Shown piece after piece: positions 19,352 to 29,105 of a stretch of 64,000 bases of DNA. How positions within the stretch are numbered: the first letter of the stretch is position 1; every line of letters begins with the position of its first letter. Position numbers and translations under genes: made by a program. The notes beneath the pieces are model-generated. The model ran no database searches and was not told the DNA's origin. It worked only from the letters and a program-made list of their open reading frames with translations. This DNA comes from Bacteroides sp. (GTDB lineage: Bacteria > Bacteroidota > Bacteroidia > Bacteroidales > Bacteroidaceae): NCBI GenBank assembly GCA_015060735.1, contig SUXX01000002.1, positions 62,001-126,000 on the forward strand. Direction: 5' to 3'.

Positions 19352-22099
19352 TTAATACCATGTAACCGCACTACCCGTATTACTACGCTGATCCCATTTC
19401 AAAGCATCAGTAAGCATCGTTGATAATGCACGGATGCTGAAATTATACGATGTAAACGGACCAAACACCAAACCGCAACTCATGGTAAAACAGTGCAAGT
19501 CACGAGTGATATTAACCGTTGTCATAGACATCTTTTTTTGAGTAAAATCATAGCCCGACGAATAGTTCACATTCCAACGACTACCCAATCTGACATTACC
19601 ACTGGCATTCAATGAATGGGTTAATGAATAAGGATAACGCATCGTCTTTTTATTGAATTTTTCCTTATCCCTATTTTCACGAATGCTATAACTATAACTT
19701 AAACTCAAAGACCAAGGCATCTTGAACGCCAAATATCCATCCTCATCAATTCGAGCCTGCTCCTTCTTTCGAGGTTGGGATTGCTTCTTTTTCAATTCGG
19801 CCTGTTCCTCCTCAGTCATGTAATCATCATACACTTCTTCCTCATCTTCTTTCTTGTCCTTTTCATCCTTTTCTCCAAACCATTTCTTCCAGGTATCATT
19901 ATTAAATGTATAGGAGAACGAACCACTATATCCTTGGAAACGCCCGAAACGTCCATACGACCATTCCGTACGGTCGCCCACCACGATATTACCGTTCTTA
20001 TCAAACTGATAAGCATAAGTGGCAAACGATGCATTCATATTAAAGGTATAGCTCTTAGAAAGCTTCAAACGAAGATTCATACTCAAGTCACTCCATGGAC
20101 GTACTTTGGCCGCGGCATTGTAGGACATACTTGCCGAAAGCTGGTCAATCAAGCTGATTTTCTTCACCCCGGTAGAGTCTTTATCCGACTTGACTTTCAT
20201 CTCCACATTATTATCTATGGCAAAGTTGAACGATTTCTGCATGCCTTGTCCCGGTACACCAAATGCCATACCTTGATAAGGAGAATATTCCACCGTACGC
20301 ACTTCACCCTTTTCGTCGGTATAAGTATAGGTATCGTAATAACCATATCGAGCAGCACCAAAGTCCGGAGCATAACTGAAACCAACCGAAGGAGTGAAGA
20401 CATGACGAATCATCTGCACTTTGTCACCAAACATCTTCCAAGGTTTGAAGAAACCATACAATTTGGTATTCATCTGCAAGCTCATGTTGTAATTATACAC
20501 ACGATTGAACCCGCTGATGGTATCTCTCCGCACACTACCAACCGCATTAGGGTCATAACTCTGCATGACTTTGCGGGTGTACCAACGCTCGGTATAGTTA
20601 AAGGTCGGCACAATATTGAAATACTTGAACAGAGTGAATGTAGCGGTTACGGGAATATTATGTTGGAAACCGTTGTTCCATTCACTTAGGCTCTGTTTCA
20701 ATATCAAATTATCTTTCGTATTGATAGAGTTTGTAATACGTCCGGTATATTGAAGTGAAATTTTCTCATACCATCGTTCTTCACCGGCTGCTTTCTTTCG
20801 CTTGAACGGATAAATACGATTCAAAGAGATGTTCATATCCGGCAAGGTTACACTCAATGATGAGTCGCGTGTGTTTTGAGTGACATTGAACGTGCTCGAG
20901 ATATTCAACCCAATGGACGGGAATGTGCGTGAATAGCTGACACTAGACGTCTTGGTATTGTTTGAATATTGTGCAGGGTTATACAAACTACTCAAATTTC
21001 GTTGGTCATAACTACTTGTAGCAAAGTTCACATTGGCCGAGAAGGTACTGTTAGGGTTTGCCTTCGGATCCTGACGATGCGACCAGGCTATACGGAAGTC
21101 CTTGGTTACCATATAGTCGGGCATGTTTTTCTCGCCGGTTTTCGTCACCAAATAGCTGGCATTGAACGAGCCGCTGTACTTGTATCGCTTGTTATAATTA
21201 GATTGTGCCGAAAGCCCCCACGAACCTTTCGTGAAGATTTCGCCCAACACTTTCAAGTCTATATTGTCGCTGATAGCAAAGTAATATCCCCCATCACGCA
21301 AGTAAAAACCACGGTTGGTTTCATCCCCGAAAGTAGGCATGATAAAACCTGAGGAATAGCTGCTATTGAACGGGAAGAACCCGAAAGGAATTGCTATTGG
21401 CAAAGGTACGTCTTCCACCACCAACTGAGCCGGCCCAAAGACGGCATTTTTCTTCGGACGAACTTTAGCCATGGAGAGCTTCAAATAGAAATGCGGATGT
21501 TCGTGATTGTCGCAAGTGGTATAGATACCCGAACGCATGTAGATTTCATCATTCGGTCCTTTTTTGGCTTCTTCACTGACCACATAACCTTCGCCTTGTT
21601 GGGTAACGATGTTGTTGATGAACCCCTTCTTGGTCTTGAAGTTATAACGCATAACTTTCGATTCGTAAGGAGTTTCCCCATCCTTGAATACGGGGCTTCC
21701 GCTTTCTACACCAGTACTATCGACAAGGCCTCGGGCATATACCGTGCTGCTATCCATATTCATGGTAATCACGGCTGAGGTCAGTTCTATCTTTTCATAA
21801 TTCACCTTACCGTCTCCATACAAGTGTGCGAATCCTCCTTCGGTGAAGACAATGGAGTCGTTGGCCTCGTACACAACCGGAGCATCCAAAGCTTGCGAAC
21901 GCTTCTTCTGTCCCAACGTATCAAGAGCCACCGTATCCTTACCCAATGTGTCCACCCTTACGGCATCAACCTGGAGGCTGTCGGCAAGACGACCTTCGCG
22001 TTGTCTGCGTGCCCGTTGGGCACCCGACTCCACGCAAAGCATCAAGCAGGCTACCAATATTATATAAGGTATGAATCTATGTAGTTTGTTTTGCGTCAT
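19352..22099 (-). CDS. lptD: LPS-assembly protein LptD-like outer membrane protein
   Basis: 'GDGKVNYEKIELTSAVITMNMDSSTVYARG', 'FGPAQLVVEDVPLPIAIPFGFFPF'; large beta-barrel-like C-terminus. Confidence 0.85.
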   Translation of the reverse strand: MTQNKLHRFIPYIILVACLMLCVESGAQRARRQREGRLADSLQVDAVRVDTLGKDTVALDTLGQKKRSQALDAPVVYEANDSIVFTEGGFAHLYGDGKVNYEKIELTSAVITMNMDSSTVYARGLVDSTGVESGSPVFKDGETPYESKVMRYNFKTKKGFINNIVTQQGEGYVVSEEAKKGPNDEIYMRSGIYTTCDNHEHPHFYLKLSMAKVRPKKNAVFGPAQLVVEDVPLPIAIPFGFFPFNSSYSSGFIMPTFGDETNRGFYLRDGGYYFAISDNIDLKVLGEIFTKGSWGLSAQSNYNKRYKYSGSFNASYLVTKTGEKNMPDYMVTKDFRIAWSHRQDPKANPNSTFSANVNFATSSYDQRNLSSLYNPAQYSNNTKTSSVSYSRTFPSIGLNISSTFNVTQNTRDSSLSVTLPDMNISLNRIYPFKRKKAAGEERWYEKISLQYTGRITNSINTKDNLILKQSLSEWNNGFQHNIPVTATFTLFKYFNIVPTFNYTERWYTRKVMQSYDPNAVGSVRRDTISGFNRVYNYNMSLQMNTKLYGFFKPWKMFGDKVQMIRHVFTPSVGFSYAPDFGAARYGYYDTYTYTDEKGEVRTVEYSPYQGMAFGVPGQGMQKSFNFAIDNNVEMKVKSDKDSTGVKKISLIDQLSASMSYNAAAKVRPWSDLSMNLRLKLSKSYTFNMNASFATYAYQFDKNGNIVVGDRTEWSYGRFGRFQGYSGSFSYTFNNDTWKKWFGEKDEKDKKEDEEEVYDDYMTEEEQAELKKKQSQPRKKEQARIDEDGYLAFKMPWSLSLSYSYSIRENRDKEKFNKKTMRYPYSLTHSLNASGNVRLGSRWNVNYSSGYDFTQKKMSMTTVNITRDLHCFTMSCGLVFGPFTSYNFSIRALSTMLTDALKWDQRSNTGSAVTWY

Positions 22100-22187
22100 T
22101 ACTCTATTTTAAGCTTTAAGGGAGCAAAAATAAGCATTATCCGCCAAATACGAAGAATTTACCTGAAATTTAATTTATTTTTAAGGC

Positions 22188-22727
22188 TTACAAGAAACTT
22201 TCGCACCAGTGATTAAAGCGTTCGACACCTTCTTCGCCATGCTTGGCGATGCTTTTCAGGGCTTTCTCGATGCTTTTTTCACGATCCAAATGAGTTTTGG
22301 AAAAAAACTTATCCGCAAAACATATGACTTGTTCTTCCAAAGACACCGGAAGCATGTCGCGATGTGGGACGGGCAAGTCGCGTTGAAGAATACTTGCCAA
22401 GGAAAGACCGGCACCGGTATGTCGTTCGCACACCAAAGCATGACGGGGATAACCTTCGTTACGCACCAACTCAGCTCCCAGGTATCCATGACAAATGTAG
22501 GGATGCTTGCCATGGCAATGAATGCCCGGGGCATCCGTGAGAAAGACACCGATGTCGTGCAACAAGGCTGCTTCTTCCAAAAATTGTTTATCAAGGTTCA
22601 ACTCGGGGTGACGGTTGGCTATCCAGAGAGCCTTATCAGCCACCGAACGACTATGTGTCAGCAATATATGCTTCAATTCGTTGTCTTCGGGATAATATTT
22701 ATCAATGATTCCTAATGCATCCATCAA
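22188..22727 (-). CDS. HDIG/HD domain phosphohydrolase
   Basis: 'HILLTHSRSVADKALWIANRHPE..LEEAALLHDIGVFLTDAPGIHCHGKHPYICHG'. Confidence 0.88.
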   Translation of the reverse strand: MMDALGIIDKYYPEDNELKHILLTHSRSVADKALWIANRHPELNLDKQFLEEAALLHDIGVFLTDAPGIHCHGKHPYICHGYLGAELVRNEGYPRHALVCERHTGAGLSLASILQRDLPVPHRDMLPVSLEEQVICFADKFFSKTHLDREKSIEKALKSIAKHGEEGVERFNHWCESFL

Positions 22728-22777
22728 TTATTTCTTTATTTTTGTGCAATATTACAAAATTATCAGCACATAGACGT

Positions 22778-23941
22778 ATGAAAAGCATTTATATTTTACC
22801 GTTATTGTTTACCCTATGGCTCATGCCGATGCAAGCTCAGACACTCCGCATGGGGGCCGAACGAATGGAAAAACTTCTTCCTTTACTGGAAGGCAAGCGG
22901 GTGGCACTGACCGTCAATCAGACTTCCGTCATCGGGCCTCAACGGGTTCACCTACTGGATACGTTGCTTTCCTTGAAGGTCGATGTACGAAAAATCTTCA
23001 CCCCCGAACATGGTTTCCGTGGTAAGGCAGATGCCGGAGAAACCGTGAAAAACGGAAAAGACACCAAGAGCGGGCTACCCATCCTTTCGCTTTATGGCAA
23101 GAACAAAAAGCCCACCACGGCTCAGTTGGCGGACATCGATGTTGTGGTGTTCGACATTCAGGACGTAGGGGCACGCTTTTATACCTACATCAGCACCATG
23201 CATTACCTCATGGAAGCTTGTGCTGAAAACCAGAAGACATTGATTGTCACCGATCGTCCCAACCCTTGCGACTACGTGGACGGCCCCATCCGTGAGGCTT
23301 CGAAAAAAAGCTTTGTAGGGATGCACCCCATCCCCGTGTTGCATGGATGCACCGTAGGCGAGCTGGCTAGAATGATTAATGGCGAAGGATGGTTGGAAAG
23401 CAGACGCAAATGCCCGTTGACCGTAGTCCCGATACAAGGTTGGAAGCATGGGCAAGCATATTCCTTGCCCGTCAAGCCATCCCCCAACTTGCCCAACGAC
23501 CAGGCCATTGCCCTTTACGCCTCCCTATGCCCCTTTGAGGGAACTTCCGTCAGTGTAGGTCGAGGCACTTACATGCCCTTCCAAATCTACGGTTCCCCCC
23601 ACATGAAGGGCGAGACCTTCCATTTCAAGCCACAAGCTTTGGAAGGATTCGACAAGAACCCCATGTATAAGAATCAAGATTGTTATGGGCAAGATCTTAG
23701 AGAAGTTGAAGCCCCACAAGGCATCTCCCTGAAGTATGTTATCGAAAGCTATCAACGCTATCGGCAAGCCGGAAAAGCTGACTTATTCTTTAGCCGTGCC
23801 TCGTGGTTCGACCTGCTGATGGGCACCTCCAGCGTACGCCAACAAATCATTGCCGGAGAGGATGAAGCCACCATCCGTGCCGGGTGGCAAGACAAGCTGG
23901 ACGCATACCGAAAAATGCGTACCCAATACCTATTATATTAA
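22778..23941 (+). CDS. DUF1343 / NamZ-like exo-beta-N-acetylmuramidase
   Basis: 'VALTVNQTSVIG', 'FTPEHGFRGKADAGE', 'PILSLYGKNKKP', 'VFDIQDVGARFYTYISTMHY', 'SVGRGTYMPFQIYGSP'; start at internal ATG before signal peptide. Confidence 0.9.
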   Translation: MKSIYILPLLFTLWLMPMQAQTLRMGAERMEKLLPLLEGKRVALTVNQTSVIGPQRVHLLDTLLSLKVDVRKIFTPEHGFRGKADAGETVKNGKDTKSGLPILSLYGKNKKPTTAQLADIDVVVFDIQDVGARFYTYISTMHYLMEACAENQKTLIVTDRPNPCDYVDGPIREASKKSFVGMHPIPVLHGCTVGELARMINGEGWLESRRKCPLTVVPIQGWKHGQAYSLPVKPSPNLPNDQAIALYASLCPFEGTSVSVGRGTYMPFQIYGSPHMKGETFHFKPQALEGFDKNPMYKNQDCYGQDLREVEAPQGISLKYVIESYQRYRQAGKADLFFSRASWFDLLMGTSSVRQQIIAGEDEATIRAGWQDKLDAYRKMRTQYLLY

Positions 23942-24005
23942 GGTCTCCGTATCTTTTCTTCGATACACGCCTTCGCAAATGAATAAAACGCGAAGGCATA
24001 CCGGC

Positions 24006-24047
24006 TCAAACGTGAAGGCGTATTTCCTCAAACACCTTCACGTTTGA
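24006..24047. repeat. inverted repeat tcaaacgtgaagg-N16-ccttcacgtttga, member of a short GAAGGCGT repeat family
   Basis: 13-bp perfect arms between DUF1343 gene and amidase. Confidence 0.75.
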
Positions 24048-24123
24048 CTAACCCATTTTTCGGGTTTTATAGCCACTTTCGTCCAATAAAAGAGAAAACT
24101 TGACCATATATAGAGGTGTTCTC

Positions 24124-25332
24124 ATGAAAAATCGCTACTTTTGCACCATTATACGTATGATATTCAATAGACTTTACATAATATCCTTTTTGTGTACGCT
24201 ATGGTTGGCCCTCCCCATCTCATACTTACGGGCAGAAAACGGGCATTTTACCGTAGTCATCGACCCCGGACACGGCGGACGTGACCCCGGTGCCATCGGA
24301 CGACGAGGTAAGGAAAAGACCATCAACCTGAACGTAGCCTTGAAGTTGGGCAAACTCATCCAAGACAATTGCAAGGACGTGAAAGTGGTTTACACCCGTC
24401 AGAAGGATGTCTTTGTCCCTCTGGACAGACGTGCCCAAATAGCCAACAACGCTAAAGCCGACCTCTTCATTTCCATCCACACCAATTCGGTAGCCAGAGG
24501 ACGCACCGTTCGGGGTACAGAAACCTATACATTGGGGCTTCACCGTACCGATGATAATCTGGAAGTGGCGAAAAAAGAAAATGGCGTAATCCTCATCGAA
24601 AGCGATTACGAACAACGATATGCAGGCTTCAACCCCAACTCGGCTGAGAGCTACATCATCTTCGAATTCTTACAGGACAAGAATATGGAAAGCAGTGTTC
24701 AACTGGCTACCCTCATCCAAAAGCAATTCAAGACCACGGCCAAACGCATCGACAAAGGGGTACACCAAGCCGGCTTCCTCGTACTCAGAGAAACCAGCAT
24801 GCCCGGAGTATTGGTGGAGTTGGGCTATATCTCCACCCCCGATGAAGAACGCTATCTGCTGACCGAAAGCGGTACTGATGCCCTGGCTCTAAGCATCTAT
24901 CGGGCTTTCCTCGGTTATCGACAACAAAACTCCGCCATCACAGGAAAAGCCACGGCCAAGGCATCATCGGCTCAAGACAAGCCCATAGCCCGCCCTGCAA
25001 AGCCTCAAGCGAAGACTCCGGCCAAAGAGTCCCCAAAGAAAGCTGAAGAAAAAAGCTCGTCAGCCATACCGGTCTTCAAAATACAGATATTGACCTCCGA
25101 CCGTAAATTGGCCTCAGGCAACAAGCTGTTCAAAGGACTTAAGCCTGTTGGCTATTACCAGGAAAACGGCATCTACAAATACACTTACGGCGAAAGTACA
25201 GATTATAATAAGGTGTTACGCACCAAAAAACAAATAGCCTCCAAATTCAAGGGAGCTTTCATCATTGCATTCAAGAACGGAAAGAAAATGAATGTCAATG
25301 AAGCCATCAAAGAATTCAAGAACAATAGATAA
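24124..25332 (+). CDS. N-acetylmuramoyl-L-alanine amidase (Amidase_3), start uncertain
   Basis: 'VVIDPGHGGRDPGAIGRRGKEKTINL', 'FISIHTNS', 'PGVLVELGYIS'; C-terminal SPOR-like region. Confidence 0.92.
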   Translation: MKNRYFCTIIRMIFNRLYIISFLCTLWLALPISYLRAENGHFTVVIDPGHGGRDPGAIGRRGKEKTINLNVALKLGKLIQDNCKDVKVVYTRQKDVFVPLDRRAQIANNAKADLFISIHTNSVARGRTVRGTETYTLGLHRTDDNLEVAKKENGVILIESDYEQRYAGFNPNSAESYIIFEFLQDKNMESSVQLATLIQKQFKTTAKRIDKGVHQAGFLVLRETSMPGVLVELGYISTPDEERYLLTESGTDALALSIYRAFLGYRQQNSAITGKATAKASSAQDKPIARPAKPQAKTPAKESPKKAEEKSSSAIPVFKIQILTSDRKLASGNKLFKGLKPVGYYQENGIYKYTYGESTDYNKVLRTKKQIASKFKGAFIIAFKNGKKMNVNEAIKEFKNNR

Positions 25333-25360
25333 AACGAACTAAAAAGCATCAACAAAAAAA

Positions 25361-26251
25361 ATGAAAAAAGAAGTAAAAATAGGCATTATAGGGATTCTCG
25401 CAATCACCCTGCTTATCTTTGGTATCAACTACCTGAAAGGCGTAAGCATGTTCAAGGCCTCCAGCTATTATTATGTAGAATACACTGACATCAATGGCCT
25501 GGCCACCTCAAGCCCCGTCTTTGCCAGCGGATACAAAGTCGGCCTTGTCCGTAACATCCAGTACAACCACGCCAACCCCGGCCATGTAGTCGTAGCCGTT
25601 GAGTTGGACAAAGGCATGCGTATCCCCAAAGGAAGTACCGGAGAACTGGTCACCGAAATGCTCGGTACCGTAAAGATGAACCTGAAGCTCAACTTAGCCA
25701 ACAAGGAATATTGCCAGCCTGGCGACACATTGCCTGGCCTCGTCAACAACGGCCTTATGGGAGTTGCCGAAGGCGTCATGCCCCAAGTAGAACGTCTGAT
25801 GCCTAAAATGGACTCCATCCTTCACTCTTTGAATCTCTTGTTAGCCAATCCAGCATTAGCCGCAACATTGGAAAACACAGAGAAGCTGACCGGCAATTTG
25901 GAAGTCACTACTCGACAACTGAACAAGATGATGCAAAACGAATTGCCTCAAATCACCAATCGTCTGGTAACCATTGCCGACAATTTCTCCACCATCAGCG
26001 AAAACCTGAAAGGAATTGACTACGCAGAAACATTCCGTAAAATCGATTCTACCTTATATAATGTACAATTGCTAAGCGACAAGCTGACAAGCAAAGACAA
26101 CACCGTAGGCTTGTTGTTCAACGACCCCACATTATATAACAACTTAAGTGCAACAACCGCCAATGCAGCCTCTCTGCTCGAAGACTTGAAGGCCCATCCA
26201 AAGCGTTATGTTCACTTCTCTCTTTTCGGTAGAAAAGAAAAAACAAAATAA
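25361..26251 (+). CDS. MlaD/MCE family protein
   Basis: N-terminal TM plus 'YYYVEYTDINGLATSSPVFASGYKVGLVRNIQY' MCE domain. Confidence 0.9.
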   Translation: MKKEVKIGIIGILAITLLIFGINYLKGVSMFKASSYYYVEYTDINGLATSSPVFASGYKVGLVRNIQYNHANPGHVVVAVELDKGMRIPKGSTGELVTEMLGTVKMNLKLNLANKEYCQPGDTLPGLVNNGLMGVAEGVMPQVERLMPKMDSILHSLNLLLANPALAATLENTEKLTGNLEVTTRQLNKMMQNELPQITNRLVTIADNFSTISENLKGIDYAETFRKIDSTLYNVQLLSDKLTSKDNTVGLLFNDPTLYNNLSATTANAASLLEDLKAHPKRYVHFSLFGRKEKTK

Positions 26252-26575
26252 CCGAAGATTAGAAAAAATCTAAATAACAAGAATAAAGCCTTTTTTCTTT
26301 CCTGAGCATAAAAAACCCGTCCCAGAACAAGAGAAAAGGCTTTTTCCTTACTTCAGCCATTCAAGGCTCAACACCCCTACCGGCAGTATACGTCATTGAT
26401 TATCAAACACTTGCAAATACACAAGCACACCTTTTATACCCCGTTTTCAAGTCATTCATAAAAGGCTGAAATAAAGAACTTTAGCTTTTCATTTAAAAAA
26501 GCAAGAAAAAAACGATTTGTTTTTCTAAAAATAGATTTAGAAATTTGCAATCGTAGAAGTTTCGCTTATTAATAA

Positions 26576-27988
26576 ATGTCTTATATGATTGAGAAAGAAC
26601 ACATCGTTCTGTGGCATCGTTGTCTGGCTGTGATTCGTGACAACGTCCCGGAAACGATTTTTAAAACTTGGTTCGAGCCTATCGTACCCTTGGTATTCCA
26701 AAACAAGGCTCTGACAATTGGTGTCCCCAGCCAATTCTTCTATGAATACTTGGAAGAAAAGTTTGCGGATTTGTTACGTGTAGCCCTCAACAAGGAAATT
26801 GGAGAAGGCACACAATTGATGTATCGTGTTTTAATCGATAAGACTAACGGAAAGACAATCGACTTGGTAGGCACCAACCGTTCAAGTGCCTTGCCCGCTT
26901 CTACCCCCATTCGCGAAGGGAACACAGCTCCCAACCCGATGCAGGCTCCGGCTCCACAAGACTTGGATCCTCACTTGAATCCCAACTACAACTTCGAGAA
27001 CTTCATCAAAGGAAACAGCAACGAATTTTCGCGTACCGTCGGAGAAACAGTGGCTAAGAATCCGGCCAAGACTTTCAATCCGCTATTCCTTTATGGCCCA
27101 TCCGGTGTAGGCAAGACACACCTGACCAATGCCATTGGTACACGTATCAAGGAGCTATATCCGGAAAAACGGGTATTGTATGTCTCTGCCCATCTGTTGC
27201 AAGTGCAATACACTGATTCGGTAAGAACAAATAACTACAATAGTTTCATGAAGTTCTACCAGAACATCGACGTACTGATTGTGGATGACATTCAAGAATT
27301 TGCAGGACTTTCCAAGACTCAAAATACATTTTTCCATATCTTCAACCACCTCCACCAAAACGGAAAGCAACTGATTTTGACTTCCGACCGGGCTCCCATC
27401 ATGCTTCAAGGTATGGAAGACCGCATGCTTACCCGTTTCAAATGGGGATTGGTAGCCGAAATGGAAAAGCCCGATGCCGAATTAAGAAAGAACATCCTTC
27501 GCAACAAAATTTGTCGCGATGGTTTAAACATTCCCGAAAGCGTCATCAATTACATCGCCGAAAATGTGAATGAAAGCGTACGCGAACTTGAAGGTATCAT
27601 CAACTCCCTATTGGCACAATCGATCCTTTTCAAACGGGAAATTGACATGGATTTGGCTGAGCGTATCGTACGAAAGGCTGTTCGCAATGTAAACAAGCCT
27701 ATCAGCATCGACCAAATCATTACCAAAGTATGCGAGCATTACAAGTTCGATGAGTCTGTTCTCCATTCCAAGTCACGCAAACGCGACGTGGTACAAATCC
27801 GACAAATAGCCATGTATTTGGCCAAGAAGCATACAGAGATTTCTACAGCCAAAATAGGCTTGCTAATCGGCAACCGCGACCACGCAACCGTTTTACACGC
27901 TTGCAAAAGCATCAAAGACTTACTCGAGGTGGATAAGTCGTTCAAGGCTGAAATCGAGAAAATAGAATTAAGTTTCCGAAATAGATAA
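26576..27988 (+). CDS. dnaA: chromosomal replication initiator protein DnaA (start could be ATG at 26585)
   Basis: '[21 protein letters not shown]', '[12 protein letters not shown]', '[14 protein letters not shown]'. Confidence 0.98.
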   Translation: MSYMIEKEHIVLWHRCLAVIRDNVPETIFKTWFEPIVPLVFQNKALTIGVPSQFFYEYLEEKFADLLRVALNKEIGEGTQLMYRVLIDKTNGKTIDLVGTNRSSALPASTPIREGNTAPNPMQAPAPQDLDPHLNPNYNFENFIKGNSNEFSRTVGETVAKNPAKTFNPLFLYGPSGVGKTHLTNAIGTRIKELYPEKRVLYVSAHLLQVQYTDSVRTNNYNSFMKFYQNIDVLIVDDIQEFAGLSKTQNTFFHIFNHLHQNGKQLILTSDRAPIMLQGMEDRMLTRFKWGLVAEMEKPDAELRKNILRNKICRDGLNIPESVINYIAENVNESVRELEGIINSLLAQSILFKREIDMDLAERIVRKAVRNVNKPISIDQIITKVCEHYKFDESVLHSKSRKRDVVQIRQIAMYLAKKHTEISTAKIGLLIGNRDHATVLHACKSIKDLLEVDKSFKAEIEKIELSFRNR

Positions 27989-27992
27989 ATTT

Positions 27993-28030
27993 AAAAAAGG
28001 TGGACTTGCATTGGCAAGTCCACCTTTTTT
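27993..28030. terminator. bidirectional hairpin aaaaaaggtggacttgc/gcaagtccacctttttt
   Basis: 17-bp perfect stem between convergent genes. Confidence 0.9.
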
Positions 28031-28769
28031 AGTTATCAAAACCTTGCAGGCGAAGCGTCCGCCTCAAGACCTCTGACATATATTCATTATCAGCTTTCTT
28101 GTAACGCACATCCGTAAACACCTGTGCCAGGGTTTCCTTACCATTTTCTTCTATAAATTTCCGGTTCTCCGGCAAGGATTCTTTAGCTGCATATATGCGG
28201 TCAATATCCTGCTCCGTATAATCAACATAAACCTCTTCATGCAAAATACCATCCAACGGAAGACGGTCGGTCTGCATAGGCATTTCATCCGGATAGCCCA
28301 CCGTAATAGTCGCTACTGGCATTACCAATTTAGGCAATCGCAAGATTTCGATGATTTGATCCGGATTGTAAATGGTCGTACCTAAATAGCAAATACCTAA
28401 CCCATGTGCTTCGGCCAAGGTACAGAAGTTTTGAGTAACCAACAAAGCATCTGAAGCTGCATTCAGGAAAGAAATCGGATTATCATACCCCGGCTCTGCC
28501 TGACGGAAACGACACCATTTAGAGAAACGATTAAAATCGGCACAAAAGGTTAAGACAACAGGTGCTCCTTTGACCATCGGCTGATTGAAATGAGCTGGAG
28601 CCAGTTTTGCCTTCATTTCTGAAGAACGTGTTACAACAACACTATACAATTGCATATTACCCATCGTAGAGGCTCGGAAAGCCTCTTCCAACAACTCATT
28701 TAACAACTCGGATGAAACATCCTTTTGCTTATATTTACGGATAGTCCGTCTGTTCTTTATAAAATCCAT
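28029..28769 (-). CDS. nitroreductase family protein
   Basis: 'NRRTIRKYKQKDVSSELLNELLEEAFRASTMGNMQLYSVVV', 'AEAHGLGICYLGT'. Confidence 0.9.
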   Translation of the reverse strand: MDFIKNRRTIRKYKQKDVSSELLNELLEEAFRASTMGNMQLYSVVVTRSSEMKAKLAPAHFNQPMVKGAPVVLTFCADFNRFSKWCRFRQAEPGYDNPISFLNAASDALLVTQNFCTLAEAHGLGICYLGTTIYNPDQIIEILRLPKLVMPVATITVGYPDEMPMQTDRLPLDGILHEEVYVDYTEQDIDRIYAAKESLPENRKFIEENGKETLAQVFTDVRYKKADNEYMSEVLRRTLRLQGFDN

Positions 28770-29105
28770 AATCTTTTTTTTGCAAAGATACTAAAAGAGA
28801 ACACAATAGCAATTACTATGCCTAACAAAAAACATAACCAACTTTACATAAAAATATTTTTTAGTCAAACCATTAACCAACATCAATTCTCCAAAACGGA
28901 AAACTTTCCGACTTACACAAATACATAACTAATTAATAATCAATATATTAAAAAGTTAAAGTGGAAAACTTTTCAAATTGTTGATAACTTTTTTATGATT
29001 TATTTTGTATATTAGAAAAACATCCCTAGATTTGCAGTCGCATTTATTAAGACAGCGAAACACAACTACAATCAAACGGAATATTTACTTTTAAATCTAT
29101 AACAA

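Noticed and set aside
19775-20689. 304-aa plus-strand ORF opposite lptD
   Set aside because: Composition reflects the reverse complement of the LptD gene; no independent support.
26252-26575. Possible oriC next to dnaA
   Set aside because: The intergenic region is AT-rich, but I see no cluster of TTATCCACA-type boxes; a long-loop terminator (26285-26345) explains part of it. Needs genome-wide GC skew.
28800-29105. Cobalamin riboswitch upstream of the B12-dependent RNR
   Set aside because: No recognisable cobalamin riboswitch core (e.g. GCCACTG box) was found in the leader.
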